This document shows, piece by piece, positions 12,921-23,209 of a stretch of 64,000 nucleotides of DNA; within the stretch, counting starts at the first letter, position 1; each line of letters opens with the position of its first letter. The stretch lies in the NCBI GenBank assembly GCA_002270565.1, contig NQMI01000031.1:196343-260342 (forward strand), in the 5' to 3' direction. A program made the position numbers and the translations under genes. This DNA comes from Stenocarpella maydis. Its lineage: Eukaryota > Ascomycota > Sordariomycetes > Diaporthales > Diaporthaceae. The notes beneath the pieces are model-generated. The model was not told the origin of the DNA, made no database searches, and saw only the letters and a program-made list of their open reading frames with translations.

Positions 12921-14026
12921 GTAAGCACGAGTTCTGTCTATCATTATGAACATGCCATCTAACAATAGTAGTGCCTGAATCGGATGAGGGTACTTCAATA
13001 CGCACATGATGGAGGCGTGAAAGGCAACCCTCGCACCGTCTGCGCCTGTCACTTGTATCACTTGTTGAAGGAAACCATTACATACCAAGACGCCAGGTAT
13101 GGAGACGGGCAGATTATCGCGGAAATCCAGTCGGAATTTGATTCCTACGACAACGTCTCTTTGGCCTTATCACGAAAGGAGTCGCTAGGTGGTGTCCATG
13201 GGTCCGTCGTCTTGAGCTGCAAAAGCAGGGAGCTGGACCACCCACTTGTTGCCACCATCCCTTGAGCACCATATGTTTTTTAATTTGTCAGTCAAGCCCC
13301 GCGGTCTTCTCTCAACGAGAGGCGGACGCGCACAGCACCAATAGTCTTTAGCTGGGGTCGTTTTGTTTTCATTTAGCCATGGGGCAAGTTTGTTGCAGTG
13401 CCTCTCTGGTGGGATCGAGCAGGCGGTCTCATAGCTGGTTACCTCTCAGTAATAGCTAAACCAAGTATTCCAATTCAATGCAAAGTCTATCTACAAATGA
13501 ACTGTGTCCTGTAGCTACTGGAAGGCGCAGACTCCCCCGTTCGCCTCTTTTGGCCTCGGCTGCCTTTGGCCAGACATGGCTGGCAGGGCGGGATACACAA
13601 TGCTCGATTGTGTGGAGTTTATTGTATGCGGGCTCCCTCCCGTCTTGTGCGCTTCACAACCTTCCTTGATCAAAGAACAAGGCGCTGATAGATAACAATA
13701 AGCATTGTTGTGCGCTGGTTCTCGGCGAAGCAGTTCCAAAAAACCGGCTATAAAAACACTCACGAGGACCGTGGCAAGCCTCTCGCTCTCTTTCGCACTG
13801 CCCATCCACCATCCCCCATTCCTATTCCCCGCGGCCAGAGTCAGAGTGCTTCATAACATACCCATGTCACGGTAGTGGATGCGGCTTTCTTTGTTCTACT
13901 GGACCGTGTGGTTTTATTTGACATCACCTCCGTGATAATCACGGCTAAGGCAAGTAAAATAATCGTGCCGCTCCCAACGCGCCAACCCCGTGCTAACTAT
14001 TTGATGAAGCCTCTGAGTACTCATCC
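12921..14026. other. Intergenic region with possible promoter of the next gene
   Basis: No supported gene. An open frame at 12984-13265 lacks any family feature and is not called. A TATA-like TATAAAAAC lies near 13749 and a dyad CCGTGATAATCACGG at 13930-13944, both upstream of the ATG at 14027. Confidence 0.4.
13930..13944. promoter_or_regulatory. CCG-N9-CGG dyad, possible Zn2Cys6 regulator site
   Basis: CCGTGATAATCACGG is a near-perfect dyad (7-bp arms around one base) with CCG/CGG ends spaced by nine bases. Binuclear zinc-cluster regulators bind CCG triplets in this arrangement. It lies 83 bp upstream of the ATG at 14027. One occurrence only, so this is suggestive. Confidence 0.3.
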
Positions 14027-14929
14027 ATGGAAGAGCCTCCCCTCCCCATGCCTACAGAGCATGAGGATAAGATGATGGAGCTCGATGGCGAGTTCTCACA
14101 ACTACACGAACTCGCGGCCGAGGACCTGCCCTCGCCTGTCTGCAACCTCCAGCAGCCTGGCGCGAAGCCGCCCCGGCCCAACAAGGCCCGCCGCGCAGTC
14201 CGCCACGCCCAGTTCGCCGTCAACCAGTTTATCCGGCGGCGGCGCAGGGCGGACGACAGCTGCCGCGACGCAGACGGCGACGACTTGATGCCCTTGCCCG
14301 CCATCCAGGCCCTCCTTGATCTCCTCGACATCCGCGGCGTGGCAGACGCGACGGGGGGCGAGGACCACAGGCAGGGCCGGGCCCCGGCGCGCCCCTGTCC
14401 AGCCTCGGCGGACCGACTCTACGACCGGCTCGTGTGCTCACGGGCTGCCGCCCGCCGGGGATCCCCGTCCCGCCGCGGACGCCCCTCGTCCCTGGCGCGG
14501 CGGGTCCTCGGGTCCTGCTGCCCCGGGGAGCCCGCCCGCCGGCGCCTCCGGTGGCGCGAGCTCCCGGCCCTGCTTGGGCCGGTCCTCGCGGAGGTGGAGG
14601 GCTGCCTCGGGCAGGTGGGTGCGTTCCGGTCGATGCTGGACCTCGAGACGGAGGGGTGCGACGCGTGGCTCGACCTGTCGCGCCTGCGCGCGAGCGTCTT
14701 CCGCCTGGCCGGGTACTGGCTGCACGACGTCGAGAAGGACCTCGAGGCGTGGGCCTTTGGCCTGCCCTCCGACCTCGCGCGCCTGCTGTACCCACAGGGC
14801 GGGCGTTTTGACCACGCCGAGATGGCCATGAACCTCGACGAGCTCGTCCTCGGCCCTGGGTACGATGCGCTGTCGGGGCTTGGTGATTTCATGCACTATC
14901 AGGGGGCTTCAGCCAATTCGTACAATTAG
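14027..14929 (+). CDS. Hypothetical protein, GC-rich single-exon gene
   Basis: A 300-residue open frame starting MEEPPLPMPTEHEDKMMELD. I do not recognise the family. Seen: an acidic N-terminus, a basic stretch FIRRRRRADD, a Pro/Arg-rich middle with several SRR or ARR repeats, and a helical C-terminal half with well-formed amphipathic segments (LLGPVLAEVEGCLGQVGAF, FRLAGYWLHDVEKDLEAWAF) ending near GLGDFMHYQG. Two other long frames overlap because the DNA is very GC-rich (about 14200-14800). I prefer this one for its natural composition, regular helices and stop, and because it spans the whole GC island. An upstream exon is possible: there is a GTAAAA donor near 13953 and a CTAAC...AAG acceptor near 14010. 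Confidence 0.55.
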   Translation: MEEPPLPMPTEHEDKMMELDGEFSQLHELAAEDLPSPVCNLQQPGAKPPRPNKARRAVRHAQFAVNQFIRRRRRADDSCRDADGDDLMPLPAIQALLDLLDIRGVADATGGEDHRQGRAPARPCPASADRLYDRLVCSRAAARRGSPSRRGRPSSLARRVLGSCCPGEPARRRLRWRELPALLGPVLAEVEGCLGQVGAFRSMLDLETEGCDAWLDLSRLRASVFRLAGYWLHDVEKDLEAWAFGLPSDLARLLYPQGGRFDHAEMAMNLDELVLGPGYDALSGLGDFMHYQGASANSYN

Positions 14930-15953
14930 GTTTCTCTTTTTTTTTTTTTCTTTCTTCTTCTTTTCTTGATTCCGGCGCAGTGGTTGGGTGGCGTTTTGGT
15001 TAAGGAAAAGTATAGATTGGGAGGTTTGGCGGGGGCGAGATTCCTTTTTTTTTTTTTCTTTAATCCAACTCTTTTCATTTTTAGGTAGACCCTCTGAGAG
15101 GTCCTTTGACTGGTAAGAAGGATACAAGCTGATACTCGCAGTACATCTGCTGTTTCTTTTGTACTTGATATCGTTGCGTCTCCCGTGTATTCGTCCATAC
15201 TGTCGTGTGTGTGTGAGTGTGTCAGCAAGTAGCCGGGCTCCAGCGTCTGCTGGGAGGCAGCACGGGAGGCTGACTTGTTCAAATGGGACTAATATGTTGT
15301 TTCCTAACGCAAAGGTTTGAGCTGCCGCCGCTCCAAGTGGCGCAGTCCATCTGTAGGAGATACCTTTTCTGTATTGTATCTTACTCCAAGGGGCGGCTTT
15401 CCAAGGTCAATACTGGTCGGATCACAGCCACCAGTGTTGCGAAATTATTGCTACACCTTAAGGTATTTGGAAATGCGATATGGCGAGTGACTTGTTACTG
15501 AACTTGACGTTTTTCTGCAAAGCTGCTGGCCAGGAGTGCTCCGAGGCAGTAACTATGCCCATACTACTGGGACTCGGATTCCGTTCGATGCTGGAAAGAA
15601 TGTTCCCTTGACAATTATTTTTGGCAATGCGGATAAATTGAAAAAGTGCCCAGGGGCTGTGGGAATATGTAGCAACCAATCCTCCCGGAGATTTTGGTGT
15701 CGCTGAAGCCAGGTTGCTTCTACGATTGCCCTGCCTGCCATAGAAGATCCTCAACGAGGGAATAAGTTGGGGCAAAAGCCCACGGAGTCCAAAGAAACTT
15801 ATCCATGGGCAACATGAATTCAGCACTTATTGCGTGTTGTGCCTACGCAGGCTTTGTAGTGATCAGTTTGAGGTTCAATGTGGAAACAGCCGGAGAAACA
15901 CACAAGCGCGGTACAGACTTGCACAATTAGTTTTCAGATTGCAAAGTTCCCTA
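14930..15953. other. Intergenic region up to the transposon island
   Basis: No supported gene. Two T-tracts (about 14938-14950 and 15045-15057) sit just downstream of the stop codon at 14929, in what is probably the 3' UTR. From 15300 onwards only short random frames are seen. The transposon begins at 15954. Confidence 0.5.
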
Positions 15954-16049
15954 TTCTGATTTGCAAGCAAGAGTGCCAAAAACGCGCTAATGACGCGCAC
16001 ATGTTGATACACACCCGTTCCCTATACAAATCGGCATCCCTTTGGCATT
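15954..16049 (+). repeat. Left terminal inverted repeat of outer element
   Basis: Pairs with 21478-21573. About 90% identity with only C/T and G/A differences. Preceded by TA at 15952-15953. Confidence 0.85.
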
Positions 16050-16258
16050 AATATACATAACGTTATTATCATTATTATACGTTTGCAACTATTGCCACTC
16101 AGAATCATAGTATTTCTTGGAGTGTATATAGCGGTTACCCCTAAATATTAATTATTGCCCTATAACCCACCATTAGGGTTAATTAAGGTTGCTAATGTCC
16201 TGCTAGAGCTATATACAAGTTAGTCCGGTACCCTCTTTACATAATATATTGCTATAGC

Positions 16259-16939
16259 TGTTAAACGGAACCGCTCAGCAAGGAGTTACCCTAGACTTCG
16301 TGCAAGGAGTTACCCTAGACTTCGTGCAAGGAGTTACCCTAGACTTTGTGCAAGGAGTTACCCTAGACTTGCGAGTCAGGCGATTTTCGCTAAGTACGCC
16401 CAGTGCGTGCGTGACGCAAGATGAGTTTGGTGGCCGTGAGTCGATTATTTTGGCCTGCATTTGCACCTTAATTTAGACCTCTGCATTACCCTTATTTCTT
16501 ACCCAAAAAGTATATAACTTAGTGCATTGGATAGCTTGATTTCTGAAGTTTATATGTACTTAATTTGGGCATTGCTAGGGCTATGGTTGGCTAGTTGCTT
16601 GGAACCAAAGATGGTGTGTTGGAAGGGCGAATTTTCCGGCATTTGCAAATTTGCACCAGAGCCTACCGCAGCGTGCCCAGGGGTGAGACGACGTCGGAGG
16701 GTATATAAGGAGGGCTTACAGAAGCCCAACTTAATTCAATACAAAGTTGTCCAGACCATTGTCAATCGTCCCAATTCGCCTCAGAGCACCATACTGCGAC
16801 CCTGCCGAAACACACACACGCTGAACTGAATGCTATTCTATAGCACAAATTCATCAGAACTATTAAGGGCTTAATATATTCCTCATTAACAAAGCGGATA
16901 ACTCAGCATTATAAATGGGTATATAGGCATAAAGGTTTA
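16259..16939 (+). repeat. Left arm of 0.7-kb inverted repeat (LTR-like or long TIR)
   Basis: Begins near TGTTAAACGGAACCGCTCAG and is repeated in inverted orientation at 18661-19334. It contains four tandem 24-bp units, a TATA box with initiator-like context (GGGTATATAAGGAGGG near 16703) and a following leader-like stretch, so it looks like a promoter-bearing retroelement LTR. The inverted arrangement equally fits a transposon with long terminal inverted repeats. The copy is cut by the N gap at 16940. Differences between arms are mostly C/T transitions. Confidence 0.7.
16278..16373 (+). repeat. Four tandem 24-bp units
   Basis: The unit GCAAGGAGTTACCCTAGACT plus TCGT is repeated four times with nearly no change. 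The inverted arm near 19220-19300 has three more divergent units in opposite orientation. These sit at the outer end of the 0.7-kb arm, where subterminal repeats often bind transposase or host factors (inference). Confidence 0.85.
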
Positions 16940-16959
16940 NNNNNNNNNNNNNNNNNNNN
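16940..16959. other. Assembly gap (20 N)
   Basis: Twenty N bases of probably arbitrary length inside the repeat island. Sequence on the right (16960 onwards) does not continue the arm on the left, so order and orientation across it are unproven. Confidence 0.95.
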
Positions 16960-18460
16960 NTCCGACACGTGCCATCTCCCAGAATTACAAACAGCCGCGG
17001 AGCCCAGCCAGGGGGGGCGACACTGCCAGGGGAAAAAGAAGGGAGGCATCCAAATGTATTCCCAAGCCAGCCAAAACACCTAATAGGTCAGTAACAACCA
17101 GCCCCCACCAAGGGTTAGGGTCTAGCTCGCAACGCTCAATTACAAGCCATGCAAGCCCGCTCAAAGGACGAAGTATCAAGCCTCATGCAATAGCTCGATG
17201 GCTCGATATGCAAGCCTGCAAGCCACTAAAGAGTCAGAACATATATACACAATATAATCATCACCATAGTAGATAGCTTTCATAGAACAGACTCTTCAGT
17301 CATCAATCTAAGTGTTTAATCCCAGTATTAGATAGCCTCACAGCTAGTAATCATTATCAGTCAACAATATTGCTCAACAACCACCTAACAACATATTCCG
17401 AACATAAACCCTTAATCTTTTAAGTTTAACGTACTCAGAAACCCTCTGATCATTACACTAAGGAAGCAAATTGCTAGATCCCTATGCCTATAATTAGTAA
17501 TAGCTATTGATCTTGGGCTTATAAGAAGGCTATTAAGCGGGAGGAAAAGAACTATAGACTAAGCCTGCTATAGCAAAATAAGAGTAGGGATAAGCGGGCT
17601 AGAAACATGGAGCTATAAAGGGTCTAATGGAGTTGAATTTAGCTGCATTATTTAATTAGAAGAGGGAAGTAATTTTAGTTATTTTAGGCAGATTATTGCT
17701 TATTTATACTCTATAATGGTCTGGAGAGGGGTATATTCTAGGGTCTAGGGGAATCAGTGCATTCCAGAGTCTGGGGGAAAACCAGCCCTAGCATCGCTCC
17801 CCCCCCAGGCTATAAAAAGGGGCCCTCCTGTATTGCTTTTAAGAAATTTCTAGTCCTAAAGAATTAATCTTTTTATACCCTATAAATTTATATCTATCTA
17901 ATATATACATATGTATTATAAAATCTTTTCTTATGTCCTTTTCTTCTGCTCTTTTTTTTAGCACCCTTTATTTCCCTTATAACTCTTTTATTGCATTAGG
18001 GGCTCCTCTTCTTGCCTTTCACGCTCCTCTTGAGGTGGTTACTTGATCAGGGCTCTGGCAGAATGTGTGCCTTTTTGTGTGTGTGGAGGTTTTATCCTCT
18101 CTCGCTCCCTCTGGCCCGTTTTTAATATATTAGAATGTATAGACGCCTGGGACTTAAATTATGAATATTATAATGGAAGTTACTTAGTTGTATACTATTA
18201 TAGGCTGATAGCAATATACTTAGCATGAATATATCACCAGATATTTGATTCTTCCTTCTTAGCTTATATATCTAGCGCTTAGGATACTTTATAGTCTTTA
18301 TAATAGTTACATTATTAGCTAGATTAATATCTAAAAGCCCCTTGATTGTTGTAAGCTCTAGTAGGGTGAGGCGGCGCTATATAGTTGTAAAAACACTATA
18401 TATTGAATTATGAGAGTTAATTTGTATAGGGTTAATAGCCTTATAGCGTGCTAATGCGTA
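16960..18460. mobile_element. AT-rich retroelement-like sequence, LTR fragment suspected
   Basis: No open frame of useful length. A TATA-like box GGCTATAAAAAGGGGCCC near 17812 follows a C-rich stretch, and 17340-17420 is a leader-like CAACA-rich sequence, both reminiscent of fungal LTR retrotransposon LTR/R regions. No PBS, gag or pol motif could be read, so the class is unassigned. Confidence 0.35.
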
Positions 18461-18660
18461 GTGCTGTCTGTAGGAAACGAAACGCTACCCCCCCCTGTCG
18501 TTTTATCAGCTGATGCCCCCGCTATACTAATTTCGCCACCAAAACGCGGAGTACTTACCAATATCCTTATAGATAACCTTCTTAATATTACTATCATTAT
18601 GAAGCTATCGCTAAACCCAATTTGTATATATTTCTAGGATGGTTAGAAGTAGTAGAACTA

Positions 18661-19334
18661 AACCTTTATGCCTATATACCCATTTATAATGCTGAGTTAT
18701 CCGCTTTGTTAATGAGGAATATATTAAGCCCTTAATAGTTCTGATGAATTTGTGCTATAGAATAGCATTCAGTTCAGCGTGTGTTTCGGCAGGGTCGTAG
18801 TATGGTGCTCTGAGGCGAATTGGGACGATTGACAATGGTCTGGACAACTTTGTATTGAATTAAGTTGGGCTTCTGTAAGCCCTCCTTATATACCCTCCGA
18901 CGTCGTCTCACCCCTGGGCACGCTGCGGTAGGCTCTGGTGCAAATTTGCAAATGCCGGAAAATTCGCCCTTCCAACATACCATCTTTGGTTCTAAATAAC
19001 TAGCTAATTACAGCCCTAGCAATGCCTAAATTAAGTACATATAAACTTTAGAAATCAGGCTATCTAATACACTAAGTTATATACTTTTTGGGTAAGAAAT
19101 AAGGGTAATGCAGAGGTCTGAATTAAGGTGCAAATGCAGGCCAAAATAATCGACTCACGGCCACCAAACTCATCTTGCGTCACGCACGCACTGGGCGTAC
19201 TTAGCGAAAATCGCCTGACTCGCAAGTCTAGGGTAACTCCTTGCTAGAAAGTCTAGGGTAACTCCTTATAACGAAGTCTAGGGTAACTCCTTGCACGGAG
19301 TACCAACGCCCTGCTGAGCGGTTCCGTTTAACAA
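18661..19334 (-). repeat. Right arm of 0.7-kb inverted repeat
   Basis: Inverted copy of 16259-16939, starting at AACCTTTATGCCTATATACC and ending CGGTTCCGTTTAACA. It carries the reversed TATA box (CCTTATATACCC near 18888). It differs from the left arm mainly by transitions, plus an unrelated insertion in the tandem-repeat part (GCACGGAGTACCAACGCCC). Confidence 0.75.
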
Positions 19335-19833
19335 ACAGCTATACCTAAGGGAAAGGGAGGACTTCTCTAGGCTTTTCAAGAGCGATAAGGAGGAGGAGCC
19401 GTTGGCGCTAGCGCTAGCGGAATATAGCNCCCAAATTAAGTACATATAAACTTCAGAAATCAAGCTATCCAATGCACTAAGTTATATACTTTTTGGGTAA
19501 GAAATAAGGGTAATGCAGAGGTCTGAATTAAGGTGTAAATGCAGGCCAAAATAATTGACTTACGGCTACCAAACTTATCTTGCGTTACGCACGTACTGGG
19601 CGTACTTAGCGAGAATTGCCTGACTCGTAAGTCTAGGGTAACTCCTTGCTAGAAAGTCTAGGGTAACTCCTTATAACGAAGTCTAGGGTAACTCCTTGCA
19701 CGGAGTACCAACGCCCTGCTGAGCGGTTCCGTTTAACAAACAGCTATACCTAAGGGAAAGGGAGGACTTCTCTAGGCTTTTCAAGAGCGATAAGGAGGAG
19801 GAGCCGTTGGCGCTAGCGCTAGCGGAATATAGC
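19026..19833. repeat. Tandem 405-bp duplication joined at a single N
   Basis: 19026-19428 and 19431-19833 are direct copies at an offset of 405 bp, separated by one N at 19429. The first about 200 bp of the second copy carries extra C-to-T changes, while the last about 200 bp is identical to the first. The single N at the junction and the mosaic divergence suggest two different repeat copies joined during assembly, not a biological tandem repeat. Confidence 0.75.
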
Positions 19834-20239
19834 AACAATCATGGCCCCCAGCAAGTTACTAACGACTTTAAAGACTTCTCTAATGGTTTAGAGGCTGATA
19901 GCAATATTAATAATGGGTAGTTTAGCTAGGAAGAAAAGGGTGGTTAGAAGAAAGACATTAAAGTTATTAGGTATAGTATTTTAAGTGGTTTTAGAGGTTT
20001 AAAGAGGGTAAATTAAGTATATTTAGTATATTTTATATGGGGTACCCCTAATGGGGACCCCTAATAGTCTTGCAGACGGCTTTTCTTTTAGCTAGTTCGT
20101 ATACTTACAATTATATTGCTACAAACCTCCCTCTTCTAATACTTCTTCTTCTCGCTATAGTAGCATTTCTAGCCCTAATTCTAACCGTATAGCTCTCTTA
20201 CCTCCTCTCATAATTATTAGAAGCTTTAGATCTCCTCTC

Positions 20240-21240
20240 TAGTACCCGCGTGTGGCGAAAGTAACCCTTAATGGCCTTAGTATGCTTCCTAACCTCTTTA
20301 GCGCATAAGTATAGAAAATTAGCAAACTTCTTATTAGTATTATAGTCTAATACCTTATACTGATACTAACGCTAAATATGTCTCTTTAAATTACTAAAAT
20401 ATACCTTAATTGGGTTGAAATTAGGAGAATATAGCGGTAAATATACTAGCTAGAAACCTCTTGCCTCTGCTGCCTTATAGATAGCCTTATTATAATGCCA
20501 TAAGGCATTATCCATCATAAGGATTAACCATAGGCCTAGGTATGGGTTTATCTAGTGGAGAATCTTTTCTTTTAGTTATGCTAAGAAGAACTCCTTCATT
20601 ATATGCTCCTTATATAGCGTAATGTTGAGAAGACCGTTAATTGTAATTGCTAGAAGCAGATAGAAGTAAGCATCTTACTTGAGAAGACTCTCAACCTATA
20701 GCATATATTTAGCTAGTACCTAGCTCATTCTTCTTATACTATTATGCTTATTAAGACTTAATTTATTATAAAAGATGAATATCTCAGTAATATGGTATAG
20801 CTTTAAGATCTTAAATAGGTGGTAATTCTGGAGGTCTTTATTATACTAGTTGGCTAGTATGTATATCTACTTATTTGTTTAGTTATATGCCTTAAGGGTC
20901 TTTGCAATAGTTAATATTATAATGTTAATTTGGCAAGCCTTAGTAAGAAAGCACTATATCTTATTAAGGTATATATCCGGCTTCTTAAAGAGAAGATCTT
21001 TGAGCTTCTATATAGTAGCAGCTGGATGTTAGGAGGGCTCGGCCGGCTTGCTATATTAGAAAATATTATATAACTTAAGAGCCTATTACTCTAGCTTAAG
21101 GGCATTTGATAATGAGAGTAAGGGTATGCTTAGGGCTACTATATTTATTATTAGAACCCTCTTTTAGTACTATTGAATCATTATTTTGTAGTACTAGAAT
21201 TTAGCCTATAGCTACTTATTTGGTGGCAAGGGGTTTAGGC
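20240..21240 (-). pseudogene. DDE transposase relic (Tc1/mariner-type)
   Basis: On the minus strand, broken frames read MDNALWHYNKAIYKAAEARG (about 20520-20460), then LPLYSPNFNPIKVYFSNLK (about 20445-20385) and further KRHI...CAKEVRKHTKAIKGYF. DNA-x-WH and LPxYSPxxNPI are the second Asp and third acidic region of DDE-3 superfamily endonucleases of Tc1/mariner elements. The catalytic Glu expected after NPI reads Lys here, consistent with G-to-A mutation. Many TAG/TAA stops interrupt the frame. It cannot be active. The exact ends are estimates. Confidence 0.7.
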
Positions 21241-21477
21241 GGAGGTAAAACTCTAGCATTTGCGTTTATATATGTGTTAATTGTATCGTTAGAACCTTAG
21301 AATTGCTGAATTGAGGGTGTAGGAGCGTTGAGGTTGTTGATATAGGGTGTATTGGTGAGTACTCTGCGTTTTGGTGGCGAAATCGGTGTGGCGGGGGATC
21401 AGCTGACAAAACGACAGGGGGGGGGTAGCGTTTCGTTTTCCACAGACAGTGGGTTGAGCAATGGGCATTAATAGTTG

Positions 21478-21573
21478 AATGCTGAAGGGATGCTGATTTG
21501 TATGGGGAACAGGTGTATGTCAACATGTGTGCGTCACTAGCGCGTTTTTGGCACTCTCGCTTGCAAATCAGAA
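21478..21573 (-). repeat. Right terminal inverted repeat of outer element
   Basis: Inverted partner of 15954-16049, followed by TA at 21574-21575. Confidence 0.85.
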
Positions 21574-22182
21574 TATGTTTGATGTGAGCTCCCGTCTGAC
21601 CTTTTGTTGGTTGCAAAACTTCCCCCCACCAACCTCAGGAAAGAAAGCACTGACTTTGGAAGCTCCTGAAAACCAGCCAGCCAGAATCAAAACTTGTCAT
21701 GGAAAGCATCACACTACACCCACATCCCTCACGGTTGTCAACTGCCAACTGCCAACTGCCACAAGCCCATTCTGGCCTGCGAGCCAATCACACCCCTCCC
21801 CCCCCAGGTCCTTCTGTCGCAGGGTTGCTGAGCAGGGATAAAGCAACTCCTTTCATCCGCAGCTCGCTGCTCGTCTGAGTGTTTCGCGTTCCTCTGCATA
21901 CGGCTTAAAGAAACCGTTGCGGGGTGCTCGGCGAGGGCGTCCCAACCTGGGCTTTCTCCGTACTCGCTCAGCTGGACGTGTGAGACCTCCCAAGCCACAT
22001 TTCGCCATCGCGCCACCCACAAAATCCCAAAGTCTCACTGCGAACAGCTAGGAAAGCCTGTAAGTGCAATGGCCGACCAGGCTCACAGCTCGTCCCACTC
22101 GTTTCTCAGCCGGCACTGAAACGGCCACCGTGGCATGGGACTGATGATCTATGTCTAGTAGTCGAGCAACAACTACCTCGGA
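21574..22182. other. Promoter region of the hypothetical gene at 22183
   Basis: GC content rises abruptly right after the transposon end. No gene is supported. The transposon ends about 610 bp before the next start codon, so it may sit at the edge of that gene's promoter. Confidence 0.45.
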
Positions 22183-23209
22183 ATGGCTCACCCGACCACG
22201 CCGAGTCCCTCATTGCGCTTTCCCAGTCCAGTCGACCTGCCCGCTCGTGGCAAGAAAACGCTCGTCGACCACGATGACGAGGTGAGCGCCAAGAATCACT
22301 TGGTAATCCGTAAGCATTTTTACCCTGAGCCACAGGTTTCCCACCGGTGCTTGGCATATTTTAGGCTTCAATCCCCCCCACCCCCCCCCTCGCTCAGCAG
22401 GCGGCCATTAACAAAGACCAGTCGAGCTTGAAGAAAAAGAGTTCCTCCCCAAGGGCGTTGTGACGGTCGCCCCCTCCGGAGTGCTTCACCTTGATCTGTC
22501 GCGCGAAGATCCCGACCAGGGCACAATGCTGGGGCTGTACCCGACCCAGCCTGCCCCGGAAGACTATGAGACTCAGATACCATCATGGCTACGGGAATAC
22601 CTGATCAAGGAACTGAACATCTTTGGCCACGGCCCGCCATCCGCCTGCGGTTCACTTTTCGACCAGATGGTGAGGAGCAGGCAGATAGGAAGAGAGGGCT
22701 CCAACTTGAGCGTCGAGTCTACAATGTACCTTCTCAGATGTGGCCTGACGAGTCTGCGCAGCTCCGTCGCCGTCCTCCGCGACTTTTGCGCCAGCGGGGA
22801 CGCGGTGTGCGAAGAAACCTACTCAATGGAGTTTGAGCATCTCGTGCACAAGGAGATTGAAAAGCTCGCGGGGTGGGACCCGTCCAAAGGCATCAAGAAC
22901 AAGCTCTTGGCCACCAGGCACACCATCAGCGACGAGCAGTCGCCCAACAAACGCCTCAAGTTGTGTAATGAGTTGGCCGAGCTGCCCAAGGACATCCAGT
23001 TGATCCTTGACTTGGGGTCGCACGGAATGATTATGAAAGACCTTCTCAACGACCACCTCGATGACCTTGTCATCGCGCCACTATCCCGCCTCGTCAAAAA
23101 GCTCGACATTGTGTGCACAGGCCTTGAGAAGCAGGTTGAAGAGGACAAGAAGCGTCGCCTGGGGGGTGACCATTCATCTGATTCGGGAGTGTCGGCTTGC
23201 TCGCCTTGA
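22183..23209 (+). CDS. Hypothetical fungal protein, two exons
   Basis: Exons 22183-22309 and 22422-23209 join in phase 1 into 304 residues; the intron has donor GTAAGC, a CATTAAC branch site and acceptor ACCAG. The start MAHPTTPSPSLRFPSPVD is the only ATG that lets the frame continue through the junction (NHLVI then LELEEKEFLPKG). I do not recognise a named family. Seen: a Pro-rich N-terminus, predicted helices from about residue 80, a basic patch SPNKRLKLCNEL that could be a nuclear signal, and a Lys-rich C-terminal helix (EKQVEEDKKRRLGG). It lacks a signal peptide or membrane segment, so it is probably cytosolic or nuclear. Confidence 0.7.

Larger units (their letters stand above)
18462..21452 (-). 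mobile_element. Tc1/mariner-like element, RIP-degraded, interrupted
   Basis: About 100 bp at 18462-18560 and 21355-21452 are inverted repeats: the outer ends read CTGTCTGT followed by GAAACGAAACGCTACC, then CTGTCGTTTT and TTTCGCCACCAAAACGC. Differences are almost all C/T or G/A. The minus strand between carries a decayed DDE transposase (about 20240-21240). A 0.7-1.2-kb foreign block (18661-19833) is inserted between the left repeat and the transposase. The flanks do not show a clear TA duplication, perhaps because of RIP. Confidence 0.7.
15954..21573. mobile_element. Nested transposon island bounded by 96-bp terminal inverted repeats
   Basis: 15954-16049 and 21478-21573 are inverted repeats of each other, both beginning TTCTGATTTGCAAGC from the outside. 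They differ at about ten positions, all transitions, over 96 bp with no gaps. Each end is directly flanked by TA (15952-15953 and 21574-21575), as expected for a TA target-site duplication of Tc1/mariner-like elements or derived MITEs. The interior holds further inserted elements: two 0.7-kb inverted arms, a Tc1/mariner relic with its own inverted repeats, and sequence of unknown type. Two assembly gaps fall inside, so the true length is unknown. Base composition drops sharply to AT-rich inside the boundaries. The outer element's own transposase is not evident; it may be non-autonomous. Confidence 0.8.

Noticed and set aside
12984..13265. 93-codon open frame downstream of the zinc-finger gene
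   Set aside because: No splice signals, family motif or plausible promoter spacing; likely 3' UTR.
14229..14896. Several long frames on both strands within the GC-rich gene at 14027-14929
   Set aside because: Overlapping frames with Pro/Arg/Gly-dominated composition; only the called frame has regular helices and balanced residues.
16170..16190. Telomere-like TTAGGG
   Set aside because: A single TTAGGG within AT-rich transposon sequence; no tandem array.
16278..16373. Regular 24-bp repeats resembling a CRISPR array
   Set aside because: Units are directly adjacent with no spacers, and the genome is eukaryotic; they are subterminal transposon repeats.
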